Positions 41,517 to 50,698 of a DNA stretch of 64,000 bases are shown piece by piece. This DNA comes from Secundilactobacillus collinoides DSM 20515 = JCM 1123. GTDB lineage: Bacteria > Bacillota > Bacilli > Lactobacillales > Lactobacillaceae. Below the pieces are notes generated by a model. The model did not search any database, was not told the origin of the DNA, and was given only the letters and a program-made list of their open reading frames with translations. The position numbers and the translations under genes were made by a program. The stretch spans positions 1 through 64,000 of the forward strand of contig NZ_AYYR01000001.1 in assembly GCF_001435975.1 (NCBI RefSeq), in the 5' to 3' direction. The first letter of the stretch is position 1. The number at the start of each line of letters is the position of its first letter.

Positions 41517-43154
41517 ATGAAACTTAGCTCTGCTGTAAAGCTGGGTGCCGTTTCTGCTGCTTCTTTACTTTTATTGGCCGCGTGTGGGTCTAAAAGCAGT
41601 AGTAAAAACCTAGCCAGTAATCAAACGTTGAATTGGGTGGAAACTTCCAACATTCCAACGATGGATCCGTCACAATCGACTGATATCGTGAGTGGGACTG
41701 CGCTGAACAACGTTGATGAAGGTTTGTTACGAATTGGGACCGATTCCAAGGTGCGGCCTGGGATCGCCAAGTCTTATACTATTTCTAAAGATGGTAAGAC
41801 TTGGACGTTCAAGCTACGCCATGCAAAATGGAGTAACGGTGATCCTGTAACCGCTCAAAACTTCGTCTTCGGTTGGCAACGTACTGTTAAACCTTCAACG
41901 GCATCACAATATGCGTACTTGTATGATCACGTTAAGAACTATACCGCGGTCAACACAGGTAAGATGTCACCGTCTAAACTTGGGGTTAAGGCGGAAGGTA
42001 AGTACAAACTGGTTGTAACGTTGTCACGACCACAAAGCTACTTTAAGTGGATTCTCGGTTCACCAGCGCTTGATCCTCAGGACGAAAAGATTGTTAACAA
42101 GTATGGCTCAAAGTTTGCGTCAAACTCGAGTCACGCTGTCTACGATGGGCCGTTCAAGTTAGCCGGCTGGACTGGGACTAACAACACTTGGCAGTTGGTC
42201 AAGAACACGAAATACTGGAATGCCAAGGCAACGAAGCTTAAGAAGGTCAATTTCCAAGTTATCAAGGATCAAGGGACTTGGCTTAGCCAGTATCAAAGCG
42301 GTAAAGTTGACGAAATCATTACGGATGGGACACAGTACAAACAGTTAAAGAACTCTAAGGAAATGCACCTTAGAAATTCTGCATCTACTTTCTATTTGGA
42401 AATGAACCAACGTAAGAACGGCTACTTCAAGAATAACTTGTATGCTCGTAAAGCTGTGTCATTGGCAATCAACAAGACGCAATTAGCAAATAACGTTTTG
42501 GCAGATGGGTCAAAGCCGGCAAAGGGGTTAGTATCAACGGGCTTGGTTAAGAATGGGTCAACAGACTTCGCATCTGCAGCCTACGTTAAATCAGGTGTTG
42601 AATACAATCTCAAGCAAGCTAAGATCGACTGGAAGAAAGGCTTGAAACAAGCTGGTAAGTCAAGCGTTTCACTGAGCATTTTAGCTGATGATACACCAGC
42701 TGGTAAATCAACTTCTGAATTCCTTCAAAGTGAGTTGTCAAAGCTTCCTGGATTAAAAGTTTCCGTTGAAAACGTGCCATTCAGTGTTCGTTTGAGCCGG
42801 TCAACTAAGGGTCAATTTAACATGGTTGTCGGAGGTTGGATCGCCGACTTCCCAGATGCAATTTCCTTTAGCTCACTGTTTACGTCTGATAACGCTTATA
42901 ACCGTGGTCAGTGGAAGAACACCGCATATGACACCTACGTTAAAAACGCTGAAGGCAAGGACGCTAACAACAAGACTGCCCGTTGGGACGATTTAGTTAA
43001 CGCTGAAAAGACGTTGATGACTCAACAAGGGATCGTGCCGCTGTATCAACAAACTCAAGCGCAACTGCTTAAGTCAAAGGTTCATGGTCTCCAGTACTTC
43101 CCAACCGGTGCACAATGGGACTTTAGCCACGCTTACATTTCAAACTCGAAATAA
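41517..43154 (+). CDS. Oligopeptide-binding lipoprotein OppA (copy 2)
   Basis: A 545-residue SBP_bac_5 protein with lipobox LAACGS, and the same VTAQNFVFGWQRTV signature as copy 1. The start is ATG 41517 or TTG 41511; AAAAGGGG is 11 or 5 nt away, so either is possible. Two receptors for one translocator may widen peptide range. oppB begins 400 bp downstream. Confidence 0.93.
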   Translation: MKLSSAVKLGAVSAASLLLLAACGSKSSSKNLASNQTLNWVETSNIPTMDPSQSTDIVSGTALNNVDEGLLRIGTDSKVRPGIAKSYTISKDGKTWTFKLRHAKWSNGDPVTAQNFVFGWQRTVKPSTASQYAYLYDHVKNYTAVNTGKMSPSKLGVKAEGKYKLVVTLSRPQSYFKWILGSPALDPQDEKIVNKYGSKFASNSSHAVYDGPFKLAGWTGTNNTWQLVKNTKYWNAKATKLKKVNFQVIKDQGTWLSQYQSGKVDEIITDGTQYKQLKNSKEMHLRNSASTFYLEMNQRKNGYFKNNLYARKAVSLAINKTQLANNVLADGSKPAKGLVSTGLVKNGSTDFASAAYVKSGVEYNLKQAKIDWKKGLKQAGKSSVSLSILADDTPAGKSTSEFLQSELSKLPGLKVSVENVPFSVRLSRSTKGQFNMVVGGWIADFPDAISFSSLFTSDNAYNRGQWKNTAYDTYVKNAEGKDANNKTARWDDLVNAEKTLMTQQGIVPLYQQTQAQLLKSKVHGLQYFPTGAQWDFSHAYISNSK

Positions 43155-43554
43155 GCGCGTCGTTTGAGAGATTTACACGTGAAGAATTACTGATAGCGTG
43201 GGGTTGTGGCGCTTCTAAGTGCCATGACTGAAAGTGTTGGTGCGTTATTGATCGAAGCTGATGGTTGCTGCAAATTGACTTTGAGGGATTGAAATATTTC
43301 ACCAAAGTTAGCAATAAGTGAGTGAAATTGCAGCGTGCAACGACACTCAGACCATTAAGCTGTTGATTACTAATGGCACAACACTCTAAATAAATGGTAG
43401 CTCCACCGTCTAATCACATTGAGAGTGTGTTCTGATAGGTTTCGTGGAAGTAAGGATTGATATGCCGATCCTTACTTTTACATATATAAAATCGTCATTT
43501 TACAGTCATGATAAAATAGGATTAGTCTGCAAAATAGAAATGAGAGGTATTTTC
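43155..43554. other. Gap between oppA2 and oppB
   Basis: No gene. ACACTCT (43381-43387) and AGAGTGT (43422-43428) enclose a possible hairpin. A -10-like TAAAAT near 43512 may give oppBCDF its own promoter. AGAGG precedes oppB. Confidence 0.45.
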
Positions 43555-44484
43555 ATGGCGAAGTATTTAGCAAAGCGGATATTTTATCTGCTCCTGACAT
43601 TATTTATCGTCATCACCGTCACGTTCTTCATGATGAAGTTATTGCCCGGGACACCGTTGACTAACCAAGCCAAATTGTCCCCGCAAGAACAGCATTTGAT
43701 TTTGAAACAATATGGGTTGACTAAGCCTGTATGGCAGCAATACTTGCTTTACGTTGTTGGCATCTTCCATGGCAACTTTGGGACATCCTTCCAATTTAGT
43801 GACCAACCTGTTTCGTACCTGATCTCCAGCCGGATCGGACCTTCCCTGCTACTTGGGGCACAGGCCATGATCATCGGGGTGCTTCCAGGAATCTTATTTG
43901 GTGCCCTTGGTGCCATCAACAAGAACACCTGGATCGATTCTGGAACAACGATCATCTCAATTCTTGGGATCTCAATTCCAAGTTTCGTGTTGGCTGTTCT
44001 CCTTCAGTACTATGTCGGTTTGAAATTGGGTTGGTTCCCAATTGCCGACTGGGGCGGTTTCTCGTATACCGTCCTACCGACTCTGGCACTAGCGGCCTCG
44101 CCGTTCGCCGATACGGCCCGGTTTATCCGGACCGAAATGGTGGACGTACTGAATTCTGATTACATTGAACTCGCGACCGCTAAAGGGATGAGCAAATGGG
44201 GTGTGATTTACCACCATGCGCTCCGGAACAGTTTGATTCCCGTTGTTACGATCATTGGACCGCTGGCCGTTAATATTATGACCGGGTCGATGGTTATTGA
44301 AAACATCTTCTCCGTTCCTGGTATCGGGGAACAATTTGTTAAGTCGATCCTGACCAACGACTACCCAACGATTATGGCCGTGACCATCGTTTACAGTGTC
44401 ATGCTGATGGTTGTGTTGTTGTTGACGGATATTGTTTACGGTATCATCGATCCGCGGATTCGACTGACTGGGAACAGTAACTAA
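43555..44484 (+). CDS. oppB: Oligopeptide ABC importer permease OppB
   Basis: A 309-residue permease with about six helices. The N-terminal OppB/DppB-type region is followed by an EAA loop (ELATAKGMSKWGVIYHHALRNSLIPV). ATG 43555 follows AGAGG; the longer upstream frame lacks a ribosome site. First gene of the oppBCDF unit. Confidence 0.94.
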   Translation: MAKYLAKRIFYLLLTLFIVITVTFFMMKLLPGTPLTNQAKLSPQEQHLILKQYGLTKPVWQQYLLYVVGIFHGNFGTSFQFSDQPVSYLISSRIGPSLLLGAQAMIIGVLPGILFGALGAINKNTWIDSGTTIISILGISIPSFVLAVLLQYYVGLKLGWFPIADWGGFSYTVLPTLALAASPFADTARFIRTEMVDVLNSDYIELATAKGMSKWGVIYHHALRNSLIPVVTIIGPLAVNIMTGSMVIENIFSVPGIGEQFVKSILTNDYPTIMAVTIVYSVMLMVVLLLTDIVYGIIDPRIRLTGNSN

Positions 44485-44499
44485 ATGGGAGGAAAATAA

Positions 44500-45519
44500 A
44501 TGGCTGATCAAATAAAACTTCCAGCAGATAGTTTTGAGCCCGTTGACAAATCGGCTCACCTGGACAGTGAAAAAATCGCAGCGCCTAACCTGACATTTTT
44601 GCAGGATGCTTGGCGTCGATTAAGGAAAAACAAGAGCGCCGTCATTGCGATGACCATCTTGATTTTGTTCTTCCTTGCGGCGTTTGGTTCCGCAATTATT
44701 TCACCACATAATCCAAACGCGGTTAACCCGCAGTTTGCAAACCTGCCGCCAAAGTGGCCCGGGGTTGATATTAACGGTTTGAACGGTACTTTGAACCAGG
44801 CCGGCAGCCGGGTCAACGCCTACGCGCAAGCCCATGCTGGTTCCCACGTTTACTGGTTGGGGACCGACTACCTTGGCCGTGACTTGTTATCGCGGATCCT
44901 TTATGGGACCCGGATCTCACTGACCGTTGCCGTGATTGCAACGGCGGTTGACTTGTTGTTTGGGGTTACCTTCGGCCTGTTCTCAGGCTGGCAAGGTGGG
45001 CGCATTGATAACTTTATGCAGCGGCTGATTGAAATTATTATGTCGATCCCGCAACTGGTTGTTGTTGTGCTACTGATCCTTGTGTTGAAACCAGGGATGA
45101 TGTCAATTACCATCGCCATTGCGTTTTCTAGTTGGACCACCATGGCCCGGCTGATACGTGCGCAGACGTTGGAGTTAAAAGAACAAGAATATGTACTGGC
45201 GGCTCGGACGTTGGGTGAAAGCTCAGTGAAGATCGCGTTTAAGCATCTACTGCCGAACCTGTCGAGTATCATTATCATTCAAACAATGTTTACCATTCCA
45301 AGCGCCATCTTCTTCGAAGCGTTCCTGTCCTACATTGGGATCGGGATCAGTTCACCACAGGCGTCACTTGGGACCTTGTTGAACGATGGGCAAAAGAACT
45401 TCCAGTTCCTGCCATATCAAATGTGGTACCCAGCAATCGTCTTGTCGGTTATCATGATTGCGTTTAACGTGTTCGCCGATGGTTTGCGGGATGCCTTTGA
45501 TCCACAAACGAAAGAGTAG
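44500..45519 (+). CDS. oppC: Oligopeptide ABC importer permease OppC
   Basis: A 339-residue permease with an N-terminal cytoplasmic arm, about six helices and a large loop between the first two. The EAA loop lies near VLAARTLGESSVKIAFKHLLPN. It pairs with OppB. GGGAGG precedes the ATG. Confidence 0.94.
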   Translation: MADQIKLPADSFEPVDKSAHLDSEKIAAPNLTFLQDAWRRLRKNKSAVIAMTILILFFLAAFGSAIISPHNPNAVNPQFANLPPKWPGVDINGLNGTLNQAGSRVNAYAQAHAGSHVYWLGTDYLGRDLLSRILYGTRISLTVAVIATAVDLLFGVTFGLFSGWQGGRIDNFMQRLIEIIMSIPQLVVVVLLILVLKPGMMSITIAIAFSSWTTMARLIRAQTLELKEQEYVLAARTLGESSVKIAFKHLLPNLSSIIIIQTMFTIPSAIFFEAFLSYIGIGISSPQASLGTLLNDGQKNFQFLPYQMWYPAIVLSVIMIAFNVFADGLRDAFDPQTKE

Positions 45520-45529
45520 GTGAGCGAAA

Positions 45530-46630
45530 ATGATGGAAAGTAACGAAAACATTCTTGAGGTCGAAAACCTCAAAATCAATTTCAAAACCTACGCTGGGAC
45601 GGTCAAAGCTATCCGCGACGTGAGTTTTAACCTGAAAAAGGGCGAGACGCTTGCCATTGTCGGTGAATCCGGTTCTGGTAAAACGGTGACCACCCGAAGC
45701 ATCATGGGATTGTTGGCAAACAACGCAGTGGTCGAAGGCGGAACAGTGATGTTCCACGACCAAGATGTGTTGAAAATGACTGAAAAACAACTGCAGGATT
45801 TGCGTGGCGCAAAAATTGCGCAAATCTTCCAAGACCCGATGACTTCGCTTGATCCCACTATGCGGATTGGTCGTCAAATCGCTGAACCGCTGATGGTTCA
45901 CAAAGGGATGAGCAAGGCGAAGGCCATGGCGCAAGCCCTGGATATGATGAAATTGGTTGGTATTACCAATGCCGAAAATCGAATCAACGACTACCCGCAC
46001 CAATTCTCTGGTGGGATGCGGCAACGGATCGTCATTGCCATTGCCCTGATCAATTACCCGGAGATCCTGATCGCTGATGAACCAACCACTGCATTGGATG
46101 TCACGATTCAAGCCCAAATTTTGGACTTGATGCGTGAACTGCAAAATAAAATCTCGACGTCAATCATTTTCATCACCCATGACCTTGGTGTCGTGGCTGG
46201 GATGGCTGACCGGGTGGCTGTCATGTATGCCGGTAAAATCGTAGAATACGGAACGGTTGATGAAATCTTTTACAACCCAAAGCACCCGTATACTTGGGGG
46301 CTATTAAGTTCAATGCCGACGTTGGAAACCAACGGCGACGAGCTGCCCTCCATTCCGGGAACACCGCCTGATTTGCTTGACCCACCGACCGGTGATGCGT
46401 TTGCCCCACGGAACTCGTACGCCTTAAAGATCGATACTGAAAAGGAACCACCGTTTTTCAAGGTTTCGGATACACACTACGCCGCAACTTGGCTATTGCA
46501 TCCGGACGCACCCAAAGTAACGCCTCCGGTCCAAATCGTGGCCCGGCAAAAACAATTTGCAGAAATGCAGAAAAAGTTAGCTGCTGAGAAGCTTTCGCAC
46601 CCAGTAGAGGAAGAGGAGGAAAGACAATAA
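45530..46630 (+). CDS. oppD: Oligopeptide ABC importer ATPase OppD
   Basis: A 366-residue ATPase. Walker A GESGSGKTV, signature FSGGMRQRIVIAIAL, Walker B LIADEPTTALD, and a C-terminal oligopeptide-type extension with PGTPPDLLDPP. The start could be either of two adjacent ATG codons. Its stop shares one base with the oppF start. Confidence 0.95.
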   Translation: MMESNENILEVENLKINFKTYAGTVKAIRDVSFNLKKGETLAIVGESGSGKTVTTRSIMGLLANNAVVEGGTVMFHDQDVLKMTEKQLQDLRGAKIAQIFQDPMTSLDPTMRIGRQIAEPLMVHKGMSKAKAMAQALDMMKLVGITNAENRINDYPHQFSGGMRQRIVIAIALINYPEILIADEPTTALDVTIQAQILDLMRELQNKISTSIIFITHDLGVVAGMADRVAVMYAGKIVEYGTVDEIFYNPKHPYTWGLLSSMPTLETNGDELPSIPGTPPDLLDPPTGDAFAPRNSYALKIDTEKEPPFFKVSDTHYAATWLLHPDAPKVTPPVQIVARQKQFAEMQKKLAAEKLSHPVEEEEERQ

Positions 46631-47589
46631 TGGACTACCATAATGCCAAAAAAGTATTGGAAGTCAGCCATCTGAAGCAATACTTTAACGTTGGTAAAAA
46701 GGACGAAGTTAAAGCCGTTGACGACATTTCCTTTGATATCTACGAAGGTGAGACCTTTGGGTTGGTTGGTGAATCTGGTTCTGGGAAGACCACTGCCGGA
46801 CGGGCCATCATTCACCTGTACACGCCAACAAGCGGCTCCATTAAATTTCATGGCGATGAAGTTGTCGGCATGAAAGATAAGACAAAAATGAAGCAGTTCC
46901 GTCGTGATATGCAGATGATCTTCCAAGATCCGTATGCTTCCCTGAACCCGCGGATGAAAGTTCGTGACATCATTGCTGAAGGTATCGACATCAACCACTT
47001 AGCAAAGAGTAAGGAAGACCGTGATAAACGGGTTGCGGAACTGCTGGAAACGGTTGGGTTAAACCGTGATCATGGGTCACGTTATCCGCATGAATTCTCA
47101 GGTGGTCAACGGCAACGGATCGGGATCGCACGGGCGCTTGCTGTGGAGCCAAAGTTCATCATTGCTGACGAACCGATCTCCGCATTGGATGTGTCCATCC
47201 AGGCCCAAGTCGTTAACCTGTTGAAGCAGTTGCAAAAGGAACGTCACCTGACGTACCTCTTTATCGCCCATGACCTCTCAATGGTGAAGTACATCAGTGA
47301 CCGGATCGGCGTGCTGCATTACGGTCGGATGCTGGAAGTCGGAACTTCCGACGAAGTATACAACCACCCGTTACACGACTACACGCGCAGCCTGTTATCT
47401 GCTGTGCCGATCCCTGATCCGGAATACGAACGGACGCGAACCCAAATCGGTTACGATCCCAAGTACGAGCAGGGTGACAAGGCACGTAAGCTGGTCGAGA
47501 TTGCTGAACACCACTGGGTTCAGGCCAGTCCAGATGAAATTCCAATGTATCAAGAACGTGCTAAAAAAGAAGGACTTAAGGTTCTTTAA
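46630..47589 (+). CDS. oppF: Oligopeptide ABC importer ATPase OppF
   Basis: A 319-residue ATPase. Walker A GESGSGKTT, signature FSGGQRQRIGIARAL, Walker B IIADEPISALD. It forms the motor with OppD. The ATG overlaps the oppD TAA. Last gene, ended by the terminator at 47609. Confidence 0.95.
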   Translation: MDYHNAKKVLEVSHLKQYFNVGKKDEVKAVDDISFDIYEGETFGLVGESGSGKTTAGRAIIHLYTPTSGSIKFHGDEVVGMKDKTKMKQFRRDMQMIFQDPYASLNPRMKVRDIIAEGIDINHLAKSKEDRDKRVAELLETVGLNRDHGSRYPHEFSGGQRQRIGIARALAVEPKFIIADEPISALDVSIQAQVVNLLKQLQKERHLTYLFIAHDLSMVKYISDRIGVLHYGRMLEVGTSDEVYNHPLHDYTRSLLSAVPIPDPEYERTRTQIGYDPKYEQGDKARKLVEIAEHHWVQASPDEIPMYQERAKKEGLKVL

Positions 47590-47608
47590 ATGAATATGTT
47601 GCACGCTG

Positions 47609-47639
47609 AAAGGCAGCCAGATTTTCTGGCTGCCTTTTT
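47609..47639 (+). terminator. Terminator of the opp operon
   Basis: AAAGGCAGCCAG (47609-47620) and CTGGCTGCCTTT (47626-47637) form a 12-bp perfect stem followed by T residues. Confidence 0.92.
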
Positions 47640-47917
47640 GTGATTTGCGTCAAATTTGTGGATAAGACAGTGGATCACTTTCCTTGCAAGATGAGATCAT
47701 GCTGAATGGCATCACCCGTAGTGATTTTGATAATCTATAGCACGTTGCTAACGCCTATGGACCAGCAATAGGCGTTAGCAGATTATTTCTCCAGAGCCAT
47801 CAAATATCAGGGACAGGTTCATTAATTGGGTAGGTGCCTAATATATATTGGCGGACTGTTATAGAAAGCGGATGGCGCAATTAGACGCAAGCATGCAATG
47901 ATCCCTCAACCCAAAAT
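47640..47917. other. Gap with a perfect 13-bp inverted repeat
   Basis: TGCTAACGCCTAT (47746-47758) and ATAGGCGTTAGCA (47768-47780) are perfect arms around a 9-nt loop, without a U tract. No gene is seen. Confidence 0.4.
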
Positions 47918-47944
47918 AAAAAAGATGCCAAGCAAGCATCTTTT
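47918..47944 (-). terminator. Terminator of histidine phosphatase 2
   Basis: On the minus strand AAAAGATGC and GCATCTTTT pair perfectly around TTGCTTG, followed by TTATTTTGGG. Confidence 0.75.
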
Positions 47945-47962
47945 AGAGTTGACGTGTGGCGC

Positions 47963-48622
47963 CTATAACGGGTCGCTGGTGTTATTAAAATAATCCACAT
48001 GAAACTTACCATCCGTGATGGTAAGTTTCGTGACAGAGCCGTTTTCGGTGGTTACTGCTGGGTCAAGGGTGTCACTGTAACGCGAAACGATGCTGCGAAT
48101 CGTGGTGCCGTGAGAAGCAACCAAGACCTTATCGCCATCGTGTTGGGCAGCAATCAATCGGTTGAAGCCGGCGTCCAAGCGTGCCCAGAACTGCGCATTG
48201 TTCTCTGCGTCATGGTAGGGATCCTTTTCAGCAATCAAATCTTTGACCGTTTCAATTGAGTAACCGGCAATCATTTTGCTGAAGGTGTCGTAACCGTCTG
48301 GACCGCCAATCACATGCCAAGCTTGCAGGTCGTCGTTACCTTCGAAATAGCCAAAATTCTCTTCACGAAACGCAGTGTCGATGGTGGCTTCACTGACGGA
48401 GCCGGGGTTGACGGCTAAAATATACTTGGCCGTGTTCTGTGCCCGTGGTGCATCGCTAGTGTAGGCGTCGTCAAAGGGAATAGCTTTCAACCGCTCACCC
48501 GCGTGTTTGGCGTCCGCAATTCCCTTGTCGGTCAGTGGGGCGTCCACCCAGCCTTGAATCCGGTGATATTTGTTCAAATAAGTTTGCCCGTGACGGACGA
48601 AATAGACAGAAAAGGTTGTCAT
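47963..48622 (-). CDS. Histidine phosphatase family protein (paralogue)
   Basis: A 219-residue paralogue of the protein at 2664-3320. It has the same RHGQT motif (Arg10-His11), YFEGND and ASHGTTIRS. By eye roughly 45 percent identical. It is encoded alone, leftward, between opp and the CPA2 antiporter. Substrate unknown. Confidence 0.88.
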   Translation of the reverse strand: MTTFSVYFVRHGQTYLNKYHRIQGWVDAPLTDKGIADAKHAGERLKAIPFDDAYTSDAPRAQNTAKYILAVNPGSVSEATIDTAFREENFGYFEGNDDLQAWHVIGGPDGYDTFSKMIAGYSIETVKDLIAEKDPYHDAENNAQFWARLDAGFNRLIAAQHDGDKVLVASHGTTIRSIVSRYSDTLDPAVTTENGSVTKLTITDGKFHVDYFNNTSDPL

Positions 48623-48679
48623 TCAAATGCTCCTTTGCGAGGTATCAAGATTCAGTCACTAATAGTGTAGCATAGTTTG

Positions 48680-50536
48680 CTAGTTCAGTTTGCCAAGCTC
48701 CCGTCGAATTCGCGGTGCGTCCTGTTTATTGCTGGTAAATAAGATGTGATCGTTTAATTTCAGCGGTGTGTCGCCACTAGGTCTGATGAAACGCTGCTCA
48801 CGGTAGATCTGGGTGATTGTAATGTCATCAATGAACGGTAAGTTGCGAACCTGGATGTCAGCGTACTTGCGGTTCAACAGGCTCACTTCATAAACCGCCG
48901 ATTCAGTCGAGCTCAACAATTCGATGGTTGAGGGGCTTTGGATAAGTGCCCGCAGCATACTGATGTTGACCTCTGGTGTGCTGTAGACTTCAACGCCCAT
49001 TTTAATCAGCGTTTCTCTGCGGTCATCAAGAATATTAGCGTCTTCAAACCGGGCAATGACCCGCGGGACGCCGTATTGTTTGGCGGCTTTTGCCAGACGG
49101 TAGTTTTCCTTGGCGTTGCTCTGACCAAGGATGATGATGTCAGTGTCAAACACGCCCTGCTCCACCAGGTCGTTAGCGTTTAAATTTTCCAGAAGCACGA
49201 CGTTAGTTTCACTGTTAAACGCGCGGTAGTTGGCTTGCCGGTCGGTGTACATCTGAATTTGGTACCAGCCTTTGGCCAGTTGCTGGGCGACGGGGACGGT
49301 CAGTAAATTGGTGCCGATAAAGTGGACCTCGGTTTTTTTCAGGTCCTCCTCTTCATCAGAGTAGCGGCGGTTAAACAACAATGGCCCGATGACACAGGTC
49401 AAAATTGCCGCCAGTAGAAAGGCGCCAGATTGCTGACTAGTGAGCTTGTTGAGGTGCTGTGCGACTTGCAGGGTTGCCAAAACAACCGTCAGTGTCGTGC
49501 TGGTCATGGCGGTGCCGGCAAAGGCATTCGCGTTTTTAAAACGAAGTCGTAAGATTGGGTACACCAGAGCCTTAGCAACGAAATAGGCGATTAAGAAGGC
49601 CGGAATTAAAATCAGTGTCTGCTTATTTTGCAGCAACGTTTTCAGATTCAGTCCCACGCCGCTCATGATGAAGAAGATTGGAATGAAAAAGCCGTAACCG
49701 ATGGAATCCAAACGTACTTTAGTTTCTTCGTGGGGTTCCAGTAATTTCAGCACGATGCCGGCAAGGAACGCACCCAGAATACCCTCTGCACCGACAGACT
49801 CCGCAACGGTGACAAGCGCCACGATGAGAAAGAACGCTAGCCGAACGTCAAGTTGGGTGGTCGACTTGTTGATTTTGTCGAAAAATTTAAAGAACGCCTT
49901 GAACCGCCAGAACAGCAGGGCGGCGACCAACAGAATCAGCAGCAACAGCCACAGTGACTTGGAATGGGGACTGTAAATCGACGCGTAGAAGGTCAGCCCC
50001 AACATAGGCACGACCTCCCCGAGGGCAGAGATAAGCAATATCGTTTGTCCAAAGGGTTTGCTGAGCAATTCTTTTTCCTTGAGTGCGGCGATGACGATGC
50101 CAAGTGAAATCGTCATGAAGATGATGGCCGCCAACCACATGTCGCTGAAGAGCCCTGTAATCTGAAAAATGAGTCCCAGCAGGATGGACATTAAAACGAT
50201 ACTGGCATAACTCAGGAAAGCCAGGGTAACAGCGGAGTACCGCGGCGCGCCGACCGCCTGCTTTTGCTGCAACGGTGACAGGTCGGTTCGTTTGCGGCTG
50301 AACAGACTGAAATCAATTTCCAGACCGCTTAAGAACAACAGCACGATGACCCCGACGTTTTTCAACAGTGTCAGTGTCTCACTGGTGTGGATAAGATTGA
50401 ACAGACTGGGACCTAAGATGACCCCGACAATAATCTCGATGACCGCCGTTGGCAGCAACGTCAGTTTAAACCGTGCCATCACCAGCGGAATAATCAGGGC
50501 TGCTAACAGAATAATGACGAGCGAAATTTGATTCAT
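48680..50536 (-). CDS. CPA2 cation:proton antiporter with RCK domain
   Basis: This 618-residue KefB-like protein has about 12 membrane helices (Na_H_Exchanger, to about residue 385), then a TrkA-N/RCK domain (about 400-520) and a TrkA-C domain (about 535-618). RCK domains bind nucleotides or c-di-AMP and gate K+ efflux. ATG 50536 has GTGAGGTG upstream; an earlier start lacks one. The antiporter at 26934 lacks this regulatory part. Confidence 0.9.
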   Translation of the reverse strand: MNQISLVIILLAALIIPLVMARFKLTLLPTAVIEIIVGVILGPSLFNLIHTSETLTLLKNVGVIVLLFLSGLEIDFSLFSRKRTDLSPLQQKQAVGAPRYSAVTLAFLSYASIVLMSILLGLIFQITGLFSDMWLAAIIFMTISLGIVIAALKEKELLSKPFGQTILLISALGEVVPMLGLTFYASIYSPHSKSLWLLLLILLVAALLFWRFKAFFKFFDKINKSTTQLDVRLAFFLIVALVTVAESVGAEGILGAFLAGIVLKLLEPHEETKVRLDSIGYGFFIPIFFIMSGVGLNLKTLLQNKQTLILIPAFLIAYFVAKALVYPILRLRFKNANAFAGTAMTSTTLTVVLATLQVAQHLNKLTSQQSGAFLLAAILTCVIGPLLFNRRYSDEEEDLKKTEVHFIGTNLLTVPVAQQLAKGWYQIQMYTDRQANYRAFNSETNVVLLENLNANDLVEQGVFDTDIIILGQSNAKENYRLAKAAKQYGVPRVIARFEDANILDDRRETLIKMGVEVYSTPEVNISMLRALIQSPSTIELLSSTESAVYEVSLLNRKYADIQVRNLPFIDDITITQIYREQRFIRPSGDTPLKLNDHILFTSNKQDAPRIRRELGKLN

Positions 50537-50698
50537 AGGACACCTCACAATGGTGGCTCAAAACAGCGAGCCGAATAGTATGTAACGGGTTAAGCCGACA
50601 GTGTTGGCCCAGCTTGTTTAAAAATAGACTAATTACAACACACGCTAGGCGATAAGTGGTAAAATTGACTATCGAAATTTATGGATGGAGGGGTCATT

